From Gemmatimonadota bacterium (GTDB taxonomy: Bacteria; Gemmatimonadota; Gemmatimonadetes; Longimicrobiales; UBA6960), in contig JAHWKH010000022.1 of the NCBI GenBank assembly GCA_019347995.1, positions 1-13,647 of the forward strand: a stretch of DNA of 13,647 nucleotides, given 5' to 3'. The translations under genes were made by a program, and so were the position numbers. Below are positions 7,065-13,647 of this stretch, piece by piece (position 1 is the first letter of the stretch; each line of letters starts with the position of its first letter). The notes beneath the pieces are model-generated. The model was not told where the DNA came from, searched no databases, and was given only the letters and a program-made list of their open reading frames with translations.

Positions 7065-7102
7065 GAGAGCGTGGCCCGGAAGCTTCTCCGGGCCACGCTC
7101 TC
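7065..7102 (-). terminator. Perfect 16-bp hairpin between the two pilin genes
   Basis: GAGAGCGTGGCCCGGA (7065-7080) and its exact reverse complement (7087-7102) flank a 6-base loop. The stem is very stable for its size, but no T-tract follows on either strand. It sits 40 bases past the pilA stop and 38 bases before the second pilin start. The likely role is partial termination or 3'-end protection of the pilA mRNA, giving more of the first pilin than of the genes behind it. Rho-independent termination in the classical sense is doubtful. Confidence 0.6.
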
Positions 7103-7142
7103 GCTCACTTCGAAAGCGTCGCCCTGCGAAGGCAGAGGCGAT

Positions 7143-7538
7143 TTAGCTGGTGCAGGCCATCTCGCCGGACGCCGTCGGGGTCACGGGCGAAGTCGGGGCC
7201 GTGGTGGTGCCGTAATAGATGGCGCAGCCCTCGGTCGTGGCGAGCGCGTCGTGCGTGGCCGTGGCCGACCAGCCGGAGTTGCCGTTGACGGCCGTGGTGA
7301 CGTTCACGCCATCGGACGACACGAAGCCGAGATCGGCCGCCGTCGCGCTGTAGGTGTAGTGGTCGGAGTAGTAGATCTCCTGCTGGCTCGCGAGGTTCTT
7401 CAGGTCCGACTTCATGGCGGCGAAGTAGGCCTTCTCACGCGTCGCGGAGAACTTCGGGATGGCGATGGCCGCCAGGATGCCGATGATCACGACCACGATC
7501 AGCAGCTCGATGAGGGTGAAACCCTTGTTGTCACGCAT
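7143..7538 (-). CDS. pilA: Type IV major pilin PilA
   Basis: Prepilin of 131 residues. The leader is MRDNKG, cut before F7 by prepilin peptidase and N-methylated. It is followed by FTLIELLIVVVIIGILAAIAIPKF with Glu at mature +5, the hydrophobic helix that packs the fibre core. The mature protein has 125 residues. C105 and C129 can form the C-terminal disulfide loop (D-region). Aromatics sit at mature positions 1, 24, 32, 33, 51, 52, 55 and 57. The ATG at 7538 is chosen because AGGAG lies eight bases upstream and the leader has normal length; the frame extends to 7667 but that part spans the promoter. A sigma-54 promoter and direct repeats lie upstream. A closely related pilin follows 115 bases downstream, past a strong hairpin. 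Strong promoter, canonical SD and pilin features point to the main fibre subunit. Confidence 0.93.
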   Translation of the reverse strand: MRDNKGFTLIELLIVVVIIGILAAIAIPKFSATREKAYFAAMKSDLKNLASQQEIYYSDHYTYSATAADLGFVSSDGVNVTTAVNGNSGWSATATHDALATTEGCAIYYGTTTAPTSPVTPTASGEMACTS

Positions 7539-7570
7539 GTGGGATGCTCCTGGTGATGAAGGAAGAGATT

Positions 7571-7609
7571 GGGACTGTGACGCCACTGTAGGGGGACTCT
7601 GGCGCCACT
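7571..7609 (-). repeat. Tandem 17-base direct repeats near the pilA transcript start
   Basis: Two copies of a 17-base word lie at 7593-7609 and 7571-7587 (minus strand AGTGGCGCCAGAGTCCC and AGTGGCGTCACAGTCCC). They have two mismatches and a 22-base period, about two helical turns. They begin at the transcript start predicted from the sigma-54 element and run into the leader. They could be a regulator or RNA-binding site. No family is recognisable. Confidence 0.6.
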
Positions 7610-7615
7610 CTAGAA

Positions 7616-7631
7616 GGCAGGCGCCGGGCCA
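7616..7631 (-). promoter_or_regulatory. Sigma-54 promoter of pilA (-24/-12)
   Basis: The minus strand reads TGGCCCGGCGCCTGCC. This matches the sigma-54 consensus TGGCACG-N4-TTGC closely: GG (7630-7629) and GC (7618-7617) are exactly ten bases apart. It lies in the 141-base gap between the TPR gene and pilA, which places a transcript start near 7605 and a leader of about 65 bases. Sigma-54 control of pilA by PilR is established in Pseudomonas and Geobacter, and pilSR is encoded 3 kb upstream here. Confidence 0.7.
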
Positions 7632-7679
7632 GGTTCTGGTACAGCAGCGTAAGTACTTTCGTGGCAAGAGGTTGGGAGC

Positions 7680-9674
7680 CTACCGTCCTGATTCCTGGAC
7701 ATCCCTCGAGGCGTCGGGACCTCTTGCATCCTGCAACTGCGTGGAATCCTGCAAGACCTCTCGGGCGGGTGTGAAGGGGCGATAGGCCTCCAGGATGTCG
7801 CTCCTCGACACCTCCCCCCGCCGTGCCAGGGCCGAATCGAGGGCCGCCCGCGCCCGGACCGAATCCTCCAGCGCCAGATGGAGGCCGGCCAGGGAGATCC
7901 ACTGCTGCCAGTGCTCTGCCTCCCCCAGGGCGATCGTCCGCTGCCGCCAGACCGCCGCCTCGGCGATCTCGCCTTGCTGCGCGAGGCTTCCGGCGAGGAG
8001 ATGCGCCATCACCTCGCTTTCGGGATCGGCGGCGAAGGCCGCCCGTCCGAAGCGCTCGGCCTCGGGCCACATCCCACGCTGGTGGTGGGATATGGCGAGG
8101 AACACGGGTGCGGCCGCCAGCTCCGGCTCGTCGCGCCACGCCTTGAGCAGCAGCCGCGTGGCGGCCTCGTGGTGCCCCGCGTTCATGAGGTTCTGGCCCA
8201 TCTCGGCGAGGAGCTTGTAGTGGCCGCCCAGGATGCCCACGGCGATGCGGTAGGTGCGCAGCGACTCGCTGAGCCGGCCCGCCTGCAGGAACAGGTCGCC
8301 CAGCACCCACTGGGAACGGCCCGACTGCGGGTACTGGGCGATCATGGTGCCGAAGAGGATGTCGTTGTCCCGCCAGGTGGGGTTCCGTTGGACCGTGCGG
8401 ACGGTCATGAACAGCACGACCAGCGTCGTCGCCAGCAGCGCGACGCGCCTGCGCCGGCGGTACAGGCTCACCAGGAGCCAGCCGCCCACGAACGCCGCAC
8501 CCACCGAAGGCAGATAGAGCGTCCGCTCGGCCAGCAGGACGCCCGCCAGGAAGAAGACATTGCTCACCGGCGAGATGACGATGCCGAACCAGACGACGCC
8601 GAACGCCAGGATGCGAGGCGTCGTGCGCCCCTCTTCCAGGGGAGGCGATCTCCACGCCCACAGCGCGAGGACCAGGATGCCCAGCATGAGCAGCGCGCCC
8701 ACCGCGGCCAGGAGCGTCCAACCCAGCGCGATGGGGATGACGTTGGGGGCGTAGTCGGGCGAGAGGTCCAGCGGGAGGACGAGGAGGCGGACGTAGTGGG
8801 CCCAGATCTGGGCGAGGGTCCAGATGCGCGGAATCCCCCCCTCGAGCCGGTCGGCGCCGAGGGGGCCCAGCGCGCTGGCGATGCTCCCCAGCACGCTGTG
8901 ACGCAGGACGAGCATCGCGACCGCGATGGCGGCCAGCGTCGCGTACAGGTGCCAGCGTCCACGCAGGTAGCCGGGCAGGTCCCGCGGAGCCATTCGACCC
9001 CGCGCGGCGTCCAGGAGGAAGAGGATCGCCGGCAGCGTCACCGCGCTCTCCTTGACCGAGAACGCCGCGAGGAAGAGGGCGGCCACCCCCGCCAGGCGGA
9101 TGGCCCCGTAGCGATGAGCCGGGGCGCCCAGGTGGAGGATGCACGCGGCGAGGACGAGCGCCGCGGAGAGCACGTCCGCCAGGCCCACGACGTTCGCCAC
9201 CGCCTCCACGTGGACGGGATGCACCGCGAAGATGATCCCCGCGAGGAACGCCACCGGGACGGTGGAGAGTCGCGCCACCAACACGACCACCAGGACGGTG
9301 GCCGCGGCGTGGGCCAGCACGTTCACGAGGTGGAACATGGCGGGATTTCCGTCCCAGGCGGCCCACTGCAGGCCCAGGATCGCGGTCATCCCCGGCCGCC
9401 AGAGCCCCAGGGCGGATCCGAACGTGCCGGGCCAGTAGGGCTGGAAGATCAGCCCCGGCAGCGTCTCCAGGCTCTTGAGCGCCGTGTTCTCGACGATGAC
9501 GTGGACGTCGTCGTAGGCGAAGCGGTTCGCCAGGGAGTTCGCGAAGGCCAGCACGGCCACGAGCCCCGCGAGCGCGGCGGCCACGGACCGGCTGCGGAAG
9601 GGAGAGAGGTCGCGCCGGGCCCACGGCCGCGGAGATACCGACGTCGCGGCCGCCGGTGCGGTGCCCGGGGTCAC
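7680..9674 (-). CDS. TMTC-like GT-C membrane glycosyltransferase with TPR tail
   Basis: Polytopic protein of 664 residues resembling TMTC/DUF1736 proteins, which in animals are O-mannosyltransferases using dolichol-phosphate mannose. The first TM (about 31-50) is followed by the GT-C acidic pair in FAYDD (D55-D56). Family signatures follow: LWRPGMTAI (91-99), [12 protein letters not shown] (112-123), [22 protein letters not shown] (150-171) and [14 protein letters not shown] (382-395). About ten TM segments extend to residue 425. The tail (about 445-620) is helical with TPR-like pairs such as [22 protein letters not shown]. The start is a GTG overlapping the upstream glycosyltransferase stop, with AGGAG 11 bases before it; no ATG lies in frame before residue 95. 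The pairing suggests the neighbour charges a lipid carrier and this enzyme transfers the sugar outside. Pilin as acceptor is a guess from position. Bacterial members have largely unproven substrates. Confidence 0.85.
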   Translation of the reverse strand: MTPGTAPAAATSVSPRPWARRDLSPFRSRSVAAALAGLVAVLAFANSLANRFAYDDVHVIVENTALKSLETLPGLIFQPYWPGTFGSALGLWRPGMTAILGLQWAAWDGNPAMFHLVNVLAHAAATVLVVVLVARLSTVPVAFLAGIIFAVHPVHVEAVANVVGLADVLSAALVLAACILHLGAPAHRYGAIRLAGVAALFLAAFSVKESAVTLPAILFLLDAARGRMAPRDLPGYLRGRWHLYATLAAIAVAMLVLRHSVLGSIASALGPLGADRLEGGIPRIWTLAQIWAHYVRLLVLPLDLSPDYAPNVIPIALGWTLLAAVGALLMLGILVLALWAWRSPPLEEGRTTPRILAFGVVWFGIVISPVSNVFFLAGVLLAERTLYLPSVGAAFVGGWLLVSLYRRRRRVALLATTLVVLFMTVRTVQRNPTWRDNDILFGTMIAQYPQSGRSQWVLGDLFLQAGRLSESLRTYRIAVGILGGHYKLLAEMGQNLMNAGHHEAATRLLLKAWRDEPELAAAPVFLAISHHQRGMWPEAERFGRAAFAADPESEVMAHLLAGSLAQQGEIAEAAVWRQRTIALGEAEHWQQWISLAGLHLALEDSVRARAALDSALARRGEVSRSDILEAYRPFTPAREVLQDSTQLQDARGPDASRDVQESGR

Positions 9675-10534
9675 GAGCCGCCGCGCTCCTCCGTCGTGCC
9701 GGCGAGCCTCTCCGGCCGCTCGTCGGCGAGCGACCGCTCCCTGTGCTCCCACGGCGGCACCTCCGGGGGAACATACTGCGGCGTCCTCGAGGGGGTCGTG
9801 TTGAACCGGACGATGGACCACAGGGCCGACACCCCGTCCTTCCAGTTGATCTTCTTCCCTTCCGCGTACGTGCGCCCCCGGTAGCTGATGGGCAGCTCGT
9901 AGATGCGCGCCCCGGCCTGCGCGAGGCGAGCCGTCACCTCGGGCTCGAATCCGAACCGGTCGGCCGTGAGCGGCAGGGACTGGAGGAGGTCGCGCCGGAC
10001 CATCTTGTAGCACGTCTCCATGTCGGTGAGGTTCAGGTCCGTGAACATGTTGGAGAGCAGGGTGAGGAAGCGGTTGCCCACGCTGTGCCAGAAGAAGAGG
10101 ACCCGGTGCGCGCCGCCCAGGAAGCGCGATCCGTAGACCGCGTCGGCGTCGCCGCGCAGGATCGGCTCCAGCAGGATCGGGAACTCGAACGGCTCGTACT
10201 CCAGGTCGGCGTCCTGCACCACCACCACGTCGCCCGTGGCACGCTCGAAGCCCGTGCGCAGCGCCGCCCCCTTCCCCCGGTTCTCCTCGTGGAAGACGAG
10301 GACGTCCACCAGTCCCTCCTGCTCCAGGCGCCGGAGCAGGTCACGGGTGCCGTCGGACGAGCCATCGTCCACGACGATGACCTCCAGGTTCAGGGGCACC
10401 TCGCGCACCCGCCGCAGCAGCTTCTCCACGGTGCGGATCTCGTTGTAGGCCGGGACCACCACCGACACCCTCACCCGGTCCCACGGGAGGGGGTCCTGGG
10501 GGCGAAGAGCGTCGCGAGGATCGGTCAGCGCCAT
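9671..10534 (-). CDS. Family 2 glycosyltransferase, polyprenyl-phosphate sugar synthase type
   Basis: GT-A fold transferase of 287 residues. It most likely moves a sugar from a nucleotide donor to polyprenyl phosphate on the cytoplasmic face. Visible motifs are the N-terminal [10 protein letters not shown] strand (about 23-32), DDGSSDGT at 56-63, [13 protein letters not shown] at about 84-95 and the metal-binding DAD at 108-110. The block [24 protein letters not shown] (about 154-177) is typical of the DPM1/DPG-synthase-like subfamily. No C-terminal membrane segments are seen. I chose the ATG at 10534 because GAGGAG stands six bases upstream; the frame runs back to 10702 but that extension is low-quality sequence inside pilR. 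The stop overlaps the GTG of the next gene in GTGA, so the two proteins are translationally coupled. The sugar cannot be read from sequence. Confidence 0.88.
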   Translation of the reverse strand: MALTDPRDALRPQDPLPWDRVRVSVVVPAYNEIRTVEKLLRRVREVPLNLEVIVVDDGSSDGTRDLLRRLEQEGLVDVLVFHEENRGKGAALRTGFERATGDVVVVQDADLEYEPFEFPILLEPILRGDADAVYGSRFLGGAHRVLFFWHSVGNRFLTLLSNMFTDLNLTDMETCYKMVRRDLLQSLPLTADRFGFEPEVTARLAQAGARIYELPISYRGRTYAEGKKINWKDGVSALWSIVRFNTTPSRTPQYVPPEVPPWEHRERSLADERPERLAGTTEERGGS

Positions 10535-10576
10535 GGTCGGCTCCTCGTTGCGTGTTGGTTGGCGGGAAGGATCGGT

Positions 10577-10593
10577 GGCCGGCGGGGCCGGCC
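10577..10593 (-). terminator. Stem-loop directly after pilR stop
   Basis: A perfect 7-bp inverted repeat (GGCCGGC / GCCGGCC) with a 3-base loop begins immediately after the pilR TGA. On the minus strand it is followed by ACCGATCCTTCCC, which is not a T-tract. It could be a weak terminator or an mRNA 3'-end stabiliser separating pilSR from the glycosyltransferase pair. Short GC palindromes arise by chance in DNA this rich in GC. Confidence 0.35.
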
Positions 10594-11973
10594 TCATGCG
10601 TCGATGCCGTAGCGGTTCAGCTTCCGGTACAGCGTGGAGGGATCGATGCCCAGGACCTCGGCGGCCCGGGTCTTGTTGCCGCCCTCCGCCTGCAGGACCC
10701 ACTGGATGTACGCCCGCTCGATGACGTCCATGGACGGGTTGGCCGGACGCTCGTCGCCCACGAGCTGGGGCGTGGGCGCCCGCCGGACCCGCTCCGGGAG
10801 GGCGTCGGGCGTGATCAGGGGAGCCGGGGTGACGACGGCGGCGCGCTCCAGCGCGTTCTCCAGCTCCCGTACGTTCCCCGGCCAGTCGTACGCCATGAGG
10901 ATCTCCATGGCGTCCTCGCTCAGCTCCTTCGGACCCTGCCCTTCCTGGTCCGCGCGCCCGGCCAGACGCTGCAGGAAGTGGCGCGCCAGCAGCGGGATGT
11001 CCTCGCAGCGGTCGCGCAGGGGTGGAACGTGCAGCGCGATGACGTTCAGGCGGTAGTAGAGATCACTCCGGAACGCGCCGCGGCGGATCTCCTCCTCCAG
11101 CTCCCGGTTGGTGGCGGCCACGATGCGCACGTCCACGGCGACGGGCTCGGTGGCGCCCACCGGCACGACCTCGCGCTCCTGGAGGGCCCGCAGCAGCTTG
11201 ACCTGCGTGGCGGGGCTCATCTCGCCGATCTCGTCGAGGAAGAAGGTCCCGCCCCGGGCGGCCGCCAGGAGGCCCTCCTTGTCCCGCACGGCGCCGGTGA
11301 AGGAGCCCTTCACGTGCCCGAACAGCTCGCTCTCCAGCAGGCTCTCGGGCAGAGCGCCGCAGTTCAGGGAGTAGAAGCCCCCCTCGGCCCGCTCCGACAG
11401 CGCGTGGATGTAGCGCGCCACGACCTCCTTCCCCGACCCGCTCTCGCCACTGATGAGGATCGTGGAGTCCGTGGGCGCCACCGTCTCGGCCAGCTTGAGC
11501 ACCTCCAGGAACGGGCGCGCCTTGCCGATGGGCCGGCCGTCCACGCTCCGGTCCCGACGCTTGATCTCCTTCTTGAGCGCCCGGTTCTCCACCTTGAGCT
11601 GGCGCGACTCGACGGCCCGCTTGCAGATGGCCAGGAGCTCGTCGTTGGCGAACGGCTTCTGCAGGTAGTAGTACGCGCCCTCGTTGACCGCACGCACCGC
11701 CGACTGGAGGGAGGCCTGGGCGGTCATGAGGATGACCGGCAGCTCCGGGTCCACCTCCCGGGCCTTCTGCAGGACCTCGAGGCCCGTGGCGCCGGGCATG
11801 CGGATGTCGGTGAGCACCACGTCCGGGCGCTCCGACTCGAGCCGCTCCAGCGCCTCCCTGCCTCCGTTCGCCACCACCACGTCCCAGCCCTCTCCACGGA
11901 AGAGCACCCGCAGCGTGTCCAGGATGCCGGTTTCGTCGTCCACCAGCAGGATGCGCGCGCCGTCCCCGCTCAT
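10594..11973 (-). CDS. pilR: PilR-like sigma-54-dependent response regulator
   Basis: NtrC-family enhancer-binding activator of 459 residues. The receiver domain (about 5-120) has the acidic pair D12/D13, phosphoacceptor D56, T84 and K106. The AAA+ domain (about 145-385) has Walker A GESGSGKE at 176-183, the sigma-54 contact loop as GSFTGA at 223-228 (Ser for the usual Ala, a tolerated variant) and Walker B ending in D247-E248. The C-terminus carries a Fis-type helix-turn-helix ([20 protein letters not shown]). Its job would be to open sigma-54 promoters once PilS phosphorylates it. The likely local target is the sigma-54 promoter before pilA at 7616-7631. The ATG overlaps the pilS stop by four bases. 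A short stem-loop follows the stop. Assignment to PilR rather than another NtrC-type activator rests on the PilS partner and the pilins. Confidence 0.9.
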   Translation of the reverse strand: MSGDGARILLVDDETGILDTLRVLFRGEGWDVVVANGGREALERLESERPDVVLTDIRMPGATGLEVLQKAREVDPELPVILMTAQASLQSAVRAVNEGAYYYLQKPFANDELLAICKRAVESRQLKVENRALKKEIKRRDRSVDGRPIGKARPFLEVLKLAETVAPTDSTILISGESGSGKEVVARYIHALSERAEGGFYSLNCGALPESLLESELFGHVKGSFTGAVRDKEGLLAAARGGTFFLDEIGEMSPATQVKLLRALQEREVVPVGATEPVAVDVRIVAATNRELEEEIRRGAFRSDLYYRLNVIALHVPPLRDRCEDIPLLARHFLQRLAGRADQEGQGPKELSEDAMEILMAYDWPGNVRELENALERAAVVTPAPLITPDALPERVRRAPTPQLVGDERPANPSMDVIERAYIQWVLQAEGGNKTRAAEVLGIDPSTLYRKLNRYGIDA

Positions 11974-13634
11974 ACCGCCGCTCCCGGCGCCGACAGGCGC
12001 GCCTCGGCGGCCACCCCCGGCAGGATGATCACGAACTCGGCGCCACCCCCGCCGGCGCGATCGACCAGCACCGCGCCCCGGTGCGCCTCCACGGCCCGAT
12101 GCACGACGGCCAGGCCGAGCCCGCTTCCCCCTTCGCGCGTGGTGAAGAAGGGGTCGAAGATGCGGGCGACGTCGCCCGGCTCCACGCCGGGGCCGCTGTC
12201 GCGCACCACCAGCCGCAGCGGTCGCTCGAGGCCCAGCCCCGGGGGGGTCTGGCGAGGGGTGGGCCGATCGAGGAAGACCTCCACCGCCCCACCCGGCCCG
12301 GCGAACTGCGCCGCGTTGAGCACGAGGTTGAAGATCGCCCGATGAAGGAGGTCGACGTCGCCGGGGATGACCTGGGGCCGCTCGTGACCGTGACAGGTGA
12401 GGGCGACCCCGTCGGCGTCGGGGTGCTGGCGCACCAACTCCACGGCGTCCCGGACCACCTCGACCATGTCCACCTGCTCGCTCCGCTCCATGCGCAGCCC
12501 GCTGAACTCCAGGAACTCGGACAGCAGGCGGCTGAGCCGGTCCGACTCCCCGAGCACCAGGCGCTCCAGGAGGGCCCGGTCCTCCTCGCCGAGGCGGCCG
12601 CGGGTGAGCTGCTCGACGGCGCTACGGATGGAGGCGAGGGGGTTCTTGATCTCGTGGGCCAGGGACGCGGACAGCTCGGCCACCGCTTCCAGCCGCTCCG
12701 TGCGCCTGTGGAGCTGCTCGAGCCGCTCCTGGTGCGTGATGTCCTGGAAGATGGCGGTGGCGGAGGGGGCGCCTCCGTCCTCCCGGTCGAGGATGGCCGT
12801 ACTCACGCCCAGCGTGATCTCGCGGCCCTCCACGTGGGCGGTGGTCTTGAAGCGGGCGATGGGGACGCCGTCCTCGATGGAGCGGCGCAGCACCATCCCC
12901 AGTCCCGGCGCGGCGTCGTCCACCGCCTCGACCACCGGCGCGCCCAGCCACTGGCGCGCCTCCAGGCCCAGGAGGAGCTCCCCGGCGGGATTCAGATAGG
13001 CCAGGCGCCCGGTGCCGTCCACCGTGAGCACGCCGGTGCCGATGTTGGCCAGGATGTCGGCCGTGTCCAGCCGCAGCTGACGCAGCTCCGACTCCACCGC
13101 ACCCAGCGCGATGCCCTCGCGCCGCAGGCGGTCGCCTACCAGCCCGGTGATGAGGGCCACGGTGCTGAACAGCCCGATCTGGAGCGCCACCGGGCCGGTG
13201 AGCCGCCCCTCGTGGAACCACACGATGTCGCCGAAATAGAGGAGCGAGGCGAGCGCCCCCACCAGGACTCCGCCGGTGAGGGGGAGCAGGAGCGCACCCT
13301 CGCTGATGACCAGGATGTAGAGAGGGGCGAAGTCGCTGGCCTGCCCGCCCGTGATGTGCACGATGGCGGTCACCAGGCACACGTCGAGCAGCGCCTGGCC
13401 GTACAGGAAGTTCTCCGACGGCTCCCGGCGCAGCAGGTGCGTTCTCCAGTACGACCCTGCGGTCGCGCCCAGCGCCACCAGGAAGACGACGGTGGCCACG
13501 AACGTCTGCTCCGGCTGGGCCGCGCGCCACACGAGGAGCGCGCCCGCCAGGATCCCCGTCACCAGCGTGAGGCGGCCGAGGTAGAGCCACCGGAGCAGGT
13601 CGCCCCGGCTGAAGGCCGAGGCTCGGTCGGGCAT
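11970..13634 (-). CDS. pilS: PilS-like sensor histidine kinase, six TM segments plus PAS
   Basis: Membrane sensor kinase predicted to phosphorylate the adjacent PilR. The 554-residue protein shows about six hydrophobic segments between residues 18 and 166 with very short loops, as in PilS, which senses within the membrane. A PAS-like domain follows (about 190-300), then HisKA with the H-box at 327 (AHEIKNPLASIRSAVEQL, the PilS style), an N-box asparagine at 440, the G1 box DSGPG at 479-483 and the G2 box GGSGLGL at 502-508. All catalytic boxes are intact. The stop overlaps the pilR start in ATGA, so translation is coupled. The ATG at 13634 gives a normal PilS start, but the frame stays open to the window edge and no clear ribosome binding site is visible in the 13 bases upstream, so a longer N-terminus is possible. 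NtrB is the main alternative. The TM architecture and the pilin neighbours favour PilS. Confidence 0.9.
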   Translation of the reverse strand: MPDRASAFSRGDLLRWLYLGRLTLVTGILAGALLVWRAAQPEQTFVATVVFLVALGATAGSYWRTHLLRREPSENFLYGQALLDVCLVTAIVHITGGQASDFAPLYILVISEGALLLPLTGGVLVGALASLLYFGDIVWFHEGRLTGPVALQIGLFSTVALITGLVGDRLRREGIALGAVESELRQLRLDTADILANIGTGVLTVDGTGRLAYLNPAGELLLGLEARQWLGAPVVEAVDDAAPGLGMVLRRSIEDGVPIARFKTTAHVEGREITLGVSTAILDREDGGAPSATAIFQDITHQERLEQLHRRTERLEAVAELSASLAHEIKNPLASIRSAVEQLTRGRLGEEDRALLERLVLGESDRLSRLLSEFLEFSGLRMERSEQVDMVEVVRDAVELVRQHPDADGVALTCHGHERPQVIPGDVDLLHRAIFNLVLNAAQFAGPGGAVEVFLDRPTPRQTPPGLGLERPLRLVVRDSGPGVEPGDVARIFDPFFTTREGGSGLGLAVVHRAVEAHRGAVLVDRAGGGGAEFVIILPGVAAEARLSAPGAAV

Positions 13635-13647
13635 CTGGAGCTTCAGG

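Noticed and set aside
7878..9884. 668-codon plus-strand frame across the TPR/GT-C gene
   Set aside because: Very rich in Arg, Gly, His, Gln and Glu with no family features. It is the antisense shadow of a gene with clear TMTC motifs.
10535..10702. 56-residue N-terminal extension of the family 2 glycosyltransferase
   Set aside because: It lies inside pilR and the intergenic gap and has no conserved sequence; a strong SD marks the ATG at 10534.
1..13647. CRISPR arrays, tRNA or rRNA genes, insertion sequences, phage genes
   Set aside because: I saw no regularly spaced repeats beyond the single pair at pilA, no tRNA-like fold, and no transposase, integrase or phage motifs.

Overview
The window is GC-rich (roughly 70% by eye) bacterial chromosome. 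Every gene I can support lies on the minus strand, so the locus reads from the right edge to the left. Tight 4-base ATGA/GTGA gene overlaps, a near-complete type IV pilus regulatory and minor-pilin set, and pilins of the 'IPKFS-TREKA ... GW-ATA-H' kind suggest a Gemmatimonadota-like or deltaproteobacteria-like organism. I favour Gemmatimonadota, but only moderately, because no phylogenetic marker gene is present.

Layout, right to left. (1) 13634-10594: pilS-pilR, a six-TM histidine kinase overlapping its sigma-54 activator. (2) 10534-7680: a family 2 glycosyltransferase overlapping a TMTC-like GT-C membrane protein with a TPR tail, probably a lipid-linked-sugar/glycosylation pair. (3) 7538-6629: two paralogous type IV major pilins. 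A near-consensus sigma-54 promoter and a pair of 17-base direct repeats lie upstream of the first, and a perfect 16-bp hairpin lies between them. (4) 6588-3951: a second two-component system, a HAMP histidine kinase plus an NtrC-like sigma-54 activator. The activator is split by a one-base frameshift inside its AAA+ domain. (5) 3866-3754: a GEMM-I riboswitch with all stems and key junction bases visible. It carries A at the position equivalent to G20, the change linked to 3',3'-cGAMP recognition (GEMM-Ib). It precedes an unrecognised 272-residue protein. (6) 2815-1: a minor-pilin operon (FimT/GspH-, PilV-, PilW- and PilX-like) in overlapping reading frames, then the start of another FimT-like pseudopilin that runs off the left edge.

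Taken together this is a type IV pilus expression locus. PilS/PilR and the second NtrC-type system would activate sigma-54 promoters, one of them seen before pilA. Minor-pilin expression appears to be placed under a cyclic dinucleotide by the riboswitch. The glycosyltransferase pair could modify the pilus or another surface polymer; that last point is inference. The most unusual items are the A20 riboswitch at the head of a minor-pilin operon, its unknown first protein, and the broken activator. Long plus-strand ORFs across the window are shadows caused by high-GC codon bias.
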